Assembly: GCA_020696885.1 (NCBI GenBank)
Contig: JAJFMS010000228.1
Location: 1-6,237 of the forward strand
Source: Armatimonadota bacterium
Lineage (GTDB): Bacteria; Armatimonadota; SYMT01
Direction of reading: 5' to 3'
Length of the DNA: 6,237 bases
The notes beneath the pieces were generated by a model. It ran no database searches and was not told where the DNA came from. It saw only the letters and a list, made by a program, of their open reading frames with translations. Position numbers and translations under genes: made by a program. Numbering within the stretch: position 1 is the first letter of the stretch; the number at the start of each line of letters is the position of its first letter. Of this stretch, positions 1-6,237 are shown one piece after another.

Positions 1-3
1 GTT

Positions 4-753
4 TCACGTGACGCCCGCGCCTTCGATGGCGCGGTGGTAGGCGCGGGCGTCTCGCTCCCAGTAGCCTGCTGCGCCGCCGCGGATGATGCGCAGGCGGGGA
101 TCTCCGTGGTAGGGATCCGACACCCACTCCCAGGCGTTACCGGCCATGTTCAGGGCGCCGTAAGGGCTCGCGCCGGTGGGGCAGACGTCCACCGCCTTGA
201 TGCGGGTGCGGACGGAGCAGTTCGGGGTGACCGGAGTCCCCGGGGCTCGCGGAGTGCCCGCGCCGTCCCGGATGTTGCACCGGCCCGGCTCCAGCCGATC
301 GCCCCAGGGATAGCGGCGTCCATCCTCGCCACGGGCGGCCTTCTCCCACTCGGTGTCCGTGGGGAGGTAACCGCCCACAAACGCGCAGTAAGCGCGCGCA
401 TCTTCCAGCGTCACCTTGGTGACCGGGAACTGCTCCCGGCCGGCGGGGATCCGGTGGTCCGGCCGGAACCGCTTCCACTCGGTGTGCGTCACCTCGGTCC
501 TCCCGATGTAGAAGGACGGGACGAACACCTGGCGCGCGGGCTTCACGTCGTCATCGGCATCCGGATCATTGGTGCCGACCCAGCACTCGCCGCCGGGGAC
601 GTAGACGAACCCCGAAGGGGCATGGGCGGCTTCCCAGGCGCGGGCTGCCGGGGTAGGTGCCGCCCGGCGCGAGCTGACCAGGCAACCGACTAGCCCACCG
701 GCAACGAGCAGGGCGCAGGAGATGCGGTTCAGCGTGGCTGGGTTCACGACCAT
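4..753 (-). CDS. FGE-sulfatase (SUMF1-like) domain lipoprotein
   Basis: The 249-residue product starts at ATG 753-751. Residues 11-24 form a short hydrophobic segment ending in the lipobox LVGC (21-24), so Cys24 is a likely lipidation site and the protein is probably anchored in the envelope. A low-complexity Ala/Pro linker (29-47) leads into an FGE-sulfatase domain: FVYVPGGECWVGTND (49-63), FYIGRTEVTHTEW (81-93), FPVTKVTLEDARAYC (109-123), LPTDTEWEKAARG (130-142), YPWGD (148-152), NMAGNAWEW (202-210) and RIIRGG (222-227). This fold includes formylglycine-generating enzymes, but most bacterial members are not proven oxidases. The C-terminal cysteine-bearing GFRC-type motif is absent because the frame stops at GAGVT, so catalysis as a true FGE is unlikely. 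The frame is open upstream to 858, but those extra residues are only translated hairpin DNA. No Shine-Dalgarno precedes ATG 753. The gene follows hppA on the same strand. Confidence 0.85.
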   Translation of the reverse strand: MVVNPATLNRISCALLVAGGLVGCLVSSRRAAPTPAARAWEAAHAPSGFVYVPGGECWVGTNDPDADDDVKPARQVFVPSFYIGRTEVTHTEWKRFRPDHRIPAGREQFPVTKVTLEDARAYCAFVGGYLPTDTEWEKAARGEDGRRYPWGDRLEPGRCNIRDGAGTPRAPGTPVTPNCSVRTRIKAVDVCPTGASPYGALNMAGNAWEWVSDPYHGDPRLRIIRGGAAGYWERDARAYHRAIEGAGVT

Positions 754-757
754 GAAT

Positions 758-792
758 ACGGCGGCGGGTGCTGCATGAGCACCCGCCGCCGT
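758..792 (-). repeat. Perfect 15-bp hairpin next to the lipoprotein start codon
   Basis: Arms 758-772 and 778-792 are perfect reverse complements (15 bp, GC-rich) around a 5-nt loop. The stem ends only four bases before the ATG at 753-751, exactly where a ribosome binding site would sit, and no purine-rich site is visible. It could block translation initiation, act as a second terminator after hppA, or be half of a repeat pair with the larger inverted repeat at 802-860. No T-run follows on either strand. Confidence 0.75.
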
Positions 793-801
793 TGGAGTTC
801 C

Positions 802-860
802 GTGTGGGAGTGTGGGGGGTCCGAAGGCGGAGCTCCGCGCGGCCCCCCACACTCCCACAC
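802..860 (-). terminator. Perfect 18-bp inverted repeat after hppA, probable terminator
   Basis: Arms 802-819 (GTGTGGGAGTGTGGGGGG) and 843-860 are perfect reverse complements of 18 bp. The 23-nt spacer contains its own 12-bp palindrome GCGGAGCTCCGC (827-838). On the minus strand the repeat begins one base after the hppA stop codon, which suits transcript termination or 3'-end protection. There is no T-run, so it is not a classic intrinsic terminator. The strong purine/pyrimidine bias of the arms and the nested palindrome also resemble a dispersed REP-like intergenic repeat. Confidence 0.6.
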
Positions 861-861
861 C

Positions 862-3534
<2,673 letters not shown>

Positions 3535-3544
3535 AGTAAGCGGA

Positions 3545-3550
3545 CCTCCT
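3545..3550 (-). promoter_or_regulatory. Shine-Dalgarno of hppA
   Basis: A perfect AGGAGG on the minus strand lies ten bases before ATG 3534-3532. It decides the start: the only later in-frame options lie inside or after the hydrophobic segment and have no such site, so the unusual N-terminal extension is probably translated. Confidence 0.75.
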
Positions 3551-3568
3551 GCTGGTTGGTTGGGCGGT

Positions 3569-3595
3569 AAAGTAATGCCGGTGTGAAGTTGTCAG
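3569..3595 (-). promoter_or_regulatory. Candidate sigma70 promoter of hppA
   Basis: On the minus strand CTGACA (3595-3590) matches the -35 consensus at five of six positions. TACTTT (3574-3569) is a weak -10 at a short 15-base spacing. Transcription from here would give a leader of roughly 28 bases that contains the AGGAGG site. The weak -10 and short spacing keep confidence low. Confidence 0.3.
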
Positions 3596-3723
3596 GCCGG
3601 CGCTGCTGAAGCTCCGGCCGGTTGGCGCGCGGGACTCGCCCGGTGGCGGTTCTGGGTGTTTGGCACTAGACTTGCGAGGATGGTATCGCTCGCTTACAGA
3701 GCCGCTGCCTGGTGTTTCCTCTT

Positions 3724-3733
3724 CCCACGTGGG
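3724..3733. promoter_or_regulatory. Palindrome CCCACGTGGG, possible operator
   Basis: A perfect 10-bp palindrome with a CACGTG core lies 57 bases upstream of the GT4 start, just before an AT-richer patch. Its place in a divergent promoter region would suit a dimeric regulator. A palindrome this short can occur by chance in GC-rich DNA, and no cognate regulator is encoded in the window. Confidence 0.3.
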
Positions 3734-3790
3734 TTGAGCCGGTAACCCTTTTGATACACTCAGCCGGGCGACCGCCTGCCCCCCAACGTC

Positions 3791-4963
3791 ATGCGGATCG
3801 CCCAATTCACCGAGAGCTATCGTCCCGTAATCAACGGCGTTGCCGTTGCCGTGGACTTGCTCGCCGATGAGCTGGCGCCCCGCCACACTGTCGAGATCTT
3901 TGCGCCGCGGTTCCCCGGGCATCAGGATCCTACTGGAGGTCCCGCCCGAGTTCACCGCTTCTGCTCCTATATCTGGCCGCGCAACCCGGATTATCCTCTT
4001 GCGATTCCGGTGTCGCCCACGATTTTCGCGGATTTCAAAACCACGGGCTTCGACGTGGTCCACACGCACTCCCCGTTCGCCCTGGGGCAGACCGGCCGGC
4101 GCTGGGCGAGGCGGCTGGGGATCCCGGTGGTCACCACGTACCACACGCTGTATGTGGAGTACGCGCACTACGCATCCGTGCTGCCGGAGCGGTGGGTCCG
4201 GCCGTTTCTCCAGGATCTCTCCCGCCGGTACTGCAACGCCGTGGACGCCGTGGCGGTGCCGACCGCTCCGATTCGGGACGTCCTGCTGGAGTACGGCGTA
4301 ACCCGGCCGATCTCCGTGGTGCCGACCGGGCTCCGCCTGGACCGCGCCGTGGCGCTCGATCCAGGGTTCCCGCGCGAAGCGCTGAACATCCCCGCGAACG
4401 CGCCGCTCGTGCTGTACGCGGGCCGACTGGCACGCGAGAAGAACCTGGAGCTGCTGTTCGAGGGCTTCGCCCGCGCAGCCCGGCAGGTGCCGAACGCCTG
4501 GATGCTGGTGGCCGGCAACGGCCCGAGCGAACACGAGGCGCTGCGGCTGGCGGAGGCCACCGGGGTGGCGCAGCGGATCGCGTTCGCGGGGTTCGTCCCG
4601 CCGGAGCGGATGGCCTCGGTCTTCGCGGCGGCCGACGTGTTCGCCTTCGCGTCCCTGACGGACACCCAGGGCCTGGTGCTCACCGAAGCCAAGGCCGCAG
4701 GCGTGCCGGCCGTGTCGGTGAACGCCTACGGTCCCAGCGCGGTGGTGACCAACGACGTGGACGGCTTCCTCACGCCGAACTGCCCGGAGGCCTTCGGCGC
4801 GGCGCTGGTGCGGCTACTGTCGGACGGCGAGCTGCGGGCTCGGATGAGTGCAGGCGCTCTCCGAGAGGCCCGCCGGTTCTCGATCGAGGCGACCGCAGCC
4901 GCGTACGAGGAGCTCTACGAGGAGGCGCGACGGTCGTTGGGCCGGGGAATCAGGAAGCGCTGA
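3791..4963 (+). CDS. GT4-family glycosyltransferase, diacylglycerol glucosyltransferase-like
   Basis: The 390-residue two-domain GT-B enzyme is expected to transfer a sugar from a nucleotide-sugar donor at the inner face of the membrane. The N-terminal acceptor domain begins MRIAQFTESYRPVINGVA, with the glycine loop at 12-18. It continues with HTHSPFALGQTG (91-102) and TTYHTLYVEYAHY (115-127), a pattern typical of 1,2-diacylglycerol 3-glucosyltransferases and related lipid mannosyltransferases. The C-terminal donor domain has YAGRLAREKNLELL (209-222) with phosphate-contacting R212 and K217, AGNGP (241-245), and TDTQGLVLTEAKAAGVP (290-306). The usual E-x7-E donor motif appears as D291-x7-E299, a conservative change. 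Family membership is firm; donor and acceptor are inferred. ATG 3791 fits the canonical GT4 N-terminus but has no clear Shine-Dalgarno. There is no signal peptide or membrane helix. The gene stands alone, divergent from hppA and convergent with the DUF1844 gene. Confidence 0.92.
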   Translation: MRIAQFTESYRPVINGVAVAVDLLADELAPRHTVEIFAPRFPGHQDPTGGPARVHRFCSYIWPRNPDYPLAIPVSPTIFADFKTTGFDVVHTHSPFALGQTGRRWARRLGIPVVTTYHTLYVEYAHYASVLPERWVRPFLQDLSRRYCNAVDAVAVPTAPIRDVLLEYGVTRPISVVPTGLRLDRAVALDPGFPREALNIPANAPLVLYAGRLAREKNLELLFEGFARAARQVPNAWMLVAGNGPSEHEALRLAEATGVAQRIAFAGFVPPERMASVFAAADVFAFASLTDTQGLVLTEAKAAGVPAVSVNAYGPSAVVTNDVDGFLTPNCPEAFGAALVRLLSDGELRARMSAGALREARRFSIEATAAAYEELYEEARRSLGRGIRKR

Positions 4964-4996
4964 CGCGCCTGGGGTTTGACGCAACCCAGCCGCGCG
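4964..4996 (+). terminator. Hairpin immediately after the GT4 stop codon
   Basis: The stem begins at the base after TGA 4961-4963. CGCGC (4964-4968) pairs with GCGCG (4992-4996), and CTGGG plus TT (4969-4976, one bulged G) pairs with AACCCAG (4983-4989). This gives 12 bp around the 6-nt loop TGACGC. Its position fits transcript termination or mRNA 3'-end protection. No T-run follows, so factor-independent termination is uncertain. Confidence 0.5.
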
Positions 4997-5021
4997 CTTG
5001 AACCAGAAAGCGCTGCCGTAT

Positions 5022-5112
5022 GGTTGCAGGAGTCCCGCGATAGCGGGCCGGTATCCGCCCGTGGTCTGGCGAAAGATCCGTGCCGGCTGGAGCAGCCGGA
5101 CTCCTGTCAACC
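5022..5112. ncRNA. Unassigned branched structured element, possible small RNA
   Basis: GGTTGCAGGAGTCC (5022-5035) pairs with GGACTCCTGTCAACC (5098-5112) as a 14-bp stem with one bulged T (5107). The enclosed 62 bases hold further hairpins: CCCGC/GCGGG (5034-5038 with 5043-5047, loop GATA), GGTCT with AGATCC (5063-5067 with 5074-5079, one bulge, loop GGCGAA), and CCGGCT/AGCCGG (5083-5088 with 5094-5099, loop GGAGC). The first and last share two bases per side with the closing stem, so the junction can shift. This multi-branched shape is unlike a simple terminator. It lies between two convergent genes with its own flanking hairpins. The strand is undetermined, and I do not recognise tRNA, SRP RNA, 6S RNA or a known riboswitch core. 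Confidence 0.45.
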
Positions 5113-5128
5113 TTGCGGATGATCGGCG

Positions 5129-5152
5129 AAAGGGCGAAGACGAAGGTCGCCC
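5129..5152 (-). terminator. Terminator-like hairpin of the DUF1844 gene
   Basis: On the minus strand, seven bases after the stop codon, GGGCGA (5152-5147) pairs with TCGCCC (5137-5132) around a 9-nt loop, followed by TTT (5131-5129). The GC-rich 6-bp stem with a short T-run is a modest but plausible intrinsic terminator. Confidence 0.5.
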
Positions 5153-5159
5153 ACAACCG

Positions 5160-5543
5160 CTACGAGCCGGACTGGCGGAGGAAGTTCACGCGCAGATCCG
5201 CCAGCATGTTCCGCAGGTCTCGCTTTTCATCCGGTTCCGCGCCGGCCTCGGCATGGCGGGCGAGGTCGCCGAGGATGTCGATGGCGCGCTTCGCTTCCGG
5301 CAGGTCCTTCTGGATCTTCCCGTTCATCGGGTTCGCCATGAGCCCCATGCTCACCCAGGCATGGTTGGATAGCATCTCGATAGCGAACCGCAGCACCCCC
5401 TGAACGGTCACCTCGAGCGGGCCCGTCGCTTCATCCGGCTCGTCCGCTTCCGGCTCGTCGTGCGGCCCGTCTCCATGGCCGTTGCCGTTCGCCGGACCGT
5501 ACTGCCGCCGATCGTTGATCTCGAATCCTCGGTCTTCGCTCAT
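5160..5543 (-). CDS. DUF1844 domain protein
   Basis: The 127-residue cytoplasmic protein has no signal peptide or membrane segment. Residues 14-42 are a disordered Gly/Asn/His stretch turning acidic (DEPEADEPDEA). Residues 48-121 match the DUF1844 pattern: a helix VLRFAIEMLSNHAWVSMGLM, the hallmark NPMNGKIQKDLPEAKRAID (71-89), then ILGDLARHAEAG, a short acidic turn, and a closing helix DLRNMLADLRVNFL (109-122). The function of this small all-helical family is unknown. Known members keep the same NP-x-(T/N)-G core followed by D-L-x-x-A-(R/K)-x-A-I-D. ATG 5543 was chosen over the upstream in-frame start at 5672 because GGAAG lies six bases before it and the domain needs nothing further upstream. 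A separate promoter and terminator indicate a single-gene transcript. Confidence 0.88.
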   Translation of the reverse strand: MSEDRGFEINDRRQYGPANGNGHGDGPHDEPEADEPDEATGPLEVTVQGVLRFAIEMLSNHAWVSMGLMANPMNGKIQKDLPEAKRAIDILGDLARHAEAGAEPDEKRDLRNMLADLRVNFLRQSGS

Positions 5544-5607
5544 AAGTAGCTTCCGTCGTGACGTGTCCGCACCGGCAGGGTGATTCCGCCGGGCATGGCA
5601 GGGAGGC

Positions 5608-5636
5608 GTTTCCGCTGGTAATCGTAGTGCGGAAAC
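5608..5636. promoter_or_regulatory. Inverted repeat GTTTCCGC-N13-GCGGAAAC over the DUF1844 promoter
   Basis: Perfect 8-bp arms at 5608-5615 and 5629-5636 flank the predicted -10 box (5621-5626). One arm falls in the -35/-10 spacer and the other at the expected transcription start. The 21-base centre-to-centre spacing (two helical turns) suits a dimeric repressor binding one DNA face. A 5'-leader hairpin is a weaker alternative, because one arm would lie upstream of the predicted start of the RNA. Confidence 0.5.
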
Positions 5637-5650
5637 CGGGCTCTCGTCAA
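5621..5650 (-). promoter_or_regulatory. Predicted sigma70 promoter of the DUF1844 gene
   Basis: On the minus strand TTGACG (5650-5645, five of six consensus bases) is separated by 18 bases from TACGAT (5626-5621, four of six). Transcription would start near 5614 and give a leader of about 70 bases carrying the GGAAG ribosome binding site. Confidence 0.55.
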
Positions 5651-5694
5651 AACGGTTCGGGGCTGACCGCAAACTGCAGGTGTGCCCCTACGAA

Positions 5695-5711
5695 CGCACC
5701 CGGACGGTGCG
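5695..5711 (-). terminator. Short hairpin after the PilX-like gene
   Basis: Directly after the stop codon (5715-5713), CGCACC (minus strand, 5711-5706) pairs with GGTGCG (5700-5695) around loop GTCCG, followed by TTCGT. The stem is only 6 bp and the T-run weak, but its place before a separate promoter fits a terminator. Confidence 0.4.
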
Positions 5712-5712
5712 A

Positions 5713-6237
5713 CTACATCTCGCGCCAGCTGTCGATGCGAATCGTCTTCACCCAGATCGGGACCGAGCCCGGCATCCCCGGCGGGAGGTTATCCGTGAGG
5801 GCCGGCACCTGGTACATGTGCGGGACGTTCTGCATCGAGTAGTAGCTGCTCACGAACGTGCCGACGATCTCGTTCTGCTTCTCGCTGATCACCTGCTCCT
5901 GCGCATAGAAGGCGCCAGCCATCGAAAGCTGCGACTCGCCGCCGTCGGTCGCCAGCTCCATCCGCCTCCGCGCTATCAGCCCCAGGGCGTGGTTGGTCGG
6001 GAATGTAGGGCCGCTGGGCAGGATGTCGGTGCCTACAAAGACGTTGTTGTTACTCACCAGCGTCCCGCGGCCCACGTAGCGGACGTCGCCGTCACCGCCG
6101 TTGCGCTTGAACCGGAGATCCCCGTTCACGTAGACGATGCCCCGGATCACCATATTCCCGGAAGTATCCACCGCGAAGTAGTTGCCCTTCAGGTCGAAGA
6201 GGGGGCCAAACGAGGTGCCTGGGGTGATGGTGATGTT
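5713..6237 (-). CDS. PilX-like pilus assembly protein, C-terminal part (5' end outside window)
   Basis: The frame enters from the right edge and ends at TAG 5715-5713, giving the last 174 residues. A GTG at 6171 could be read as a start, but the frame is open through 6237 with family-like sequence (FDLKGNYFAVDTSGN), so the gene continues beyond the window. The fragment has short beta-rich repeats: IRGIVYVNGDLRF (31-43), GRGTLVSNNNVFVG (57-70 of the fragment approximately), ALGLIARRRMEL (84-95) and AGAFYAQEQVIS (107-118). It ends with NLPPGMPGSVP (150-160) and the terminal SWREM. The 'personal dump-layer' order of GxVYVxGDL, GTLVS, LGLIA and GAFYA, closing with LPPGxPG and a WRE end, is typical of C-terminal domains of PilX/DUF7305-type proteins linked to type IV pilus assembly in high-GC environmental bacteria. 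The N-terminal prepilin-like segment would lie outside. Assignment is by pattern recall, so moderate. Confidence 0.65.
   Translation of the reverse strand, partial: NITITPGTSFGPLFDLKGNYFAVDTSGNMVIRGIVYVNGDLRFKRNGGDGDVRYVGRGTLVSNNNVFVGTDILPSGPTFPTNHALGLIARRRMELATDGGESQLSMAGAFYAQEQVISEKQNEIVGTFVSSYYSMQNVPHMYQVPALTDNLPPGMPGSVPIWVKTIRIDSWREM

Larger units (their letters stand above)
3535..3790. other. Divergent intergenic region between hppA and the GT4 gene
   Basis: These 256 bases separate two genes transcribed away from each other and must carry both promoters. Visible elements are the hppA ribosome binding site and candidate promoter at the left, a 10-bp perfect palindrome CCCACGTGGG (3724-3733), and an AT-richer patch around 3743-3760 that could hold the plus-strand -10 (GATACA, 3753-3758) about 33 bases before the GT4 ATG. 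No convincing plus-strand -35 is found. No small gene with a start signal is seen here. Confidence 0.5.

Noticed and set aside
754..858. 35-residue N-terminal extension of the lipoprotein (start at 858)
   Set aside because: The extra residues are translated inverted-repeat DNA and would push the lipoprotein signal away from the N-terminus; ATG 753 places the lipobox normally.
4192..5001. 269-residue plus-strand open frame overlapping GT4 in another frame
   Set aside because: Gly/Arg/Ala-rich shadow of the GT4 gene without domain features.
5105..5110. Perfect TTGACA on the minus strand as a promoter
   Set aside because: No acceptable -10 lies 15-19 bases downstream; the hexamer is part of the 14-bp stem.
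5022..5112. Integron attC site or MITE
   Set aside because: The ends read GGTTG...CAACC, the opposite order to the attC cores (RYYYAAC left, GTTRRRY right), and no target-site duplication flanks the pair.
5544..5672. 43-residue N-terminal extension of the DUF1844 protein
   Set aside because: The region contains a good promoter and a ribosome binding site for ATG 5543, so it is upstream regulatory DNA.

Overview
This is a GC-rich bacterial chromosomal window with five protein genes: four on the minus strand and one glycosyltransferase on the plus strand. The gene set (a divergent membrane pyrophosphatase, a DUF1844 protein, a PilX-like pilus protein and an FGE-sulfatase-fold lipoprotein) and the GC-rich hairpins between genes suggest an environmental diderm such as Gemmatimonadota (Longimicrobium-like). 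That placement is inference from memory of protein style; no rRNA or other phylogenetic marker is present.

Layout from left to right. Positions 4-753 (minus) encode a lipoprotein with an FGE-sulfatase (SUMF1-like) domain that stops just before the usual C-terminal cysteine motif. Positions 754-861 hold two perfect GC-rich hairpins, one directly after the pyrophosphatase stop and one directly before the lipoprotein ATG. Positions 862-3534 (minus) encode hppA, a membrane proton-pumping pyrophosphatase with a lysine at the K+-independence position and an N-terminal signal-like segment. Positions 3535-3790 are the divergent intergenic region between hppA and the plus-strand GT4 glycosyltransferase (3791-4963), which resembles diacylglycerol glucosyltransferases. 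Positions 4964-5159 lie between convergent genes. They hold a hairpin after each gene's stop and, between those hairpins, a branched, highly paired element (5022-5112) that matches no RNA family I recognise. Positions 5160-5543 (minus) encode a small DUF1844 protein. Its promoter region (5608-5650) has a perfect inverted repeat straddling the -10 box. Positions 5713-6237 (minus) are the C-terminal part of a PilX-like pilus assembly protein that runs off the right edge.

The genes do not form one pathway. HppA conserves energy at the membrane, the GT4 enzyme probably glycosylates a membrane lipid or another envelope acceptor, and the other three are an envelope lipoprotein, a pilus-linked protein and a small protein of unknown function. 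No mobile element, CRISPR array, tRNA or rRNA was seen. The non-coding signals most worth a second look are the element at 5022-5112 and the promoter-straddling repeat at 5608-5636.
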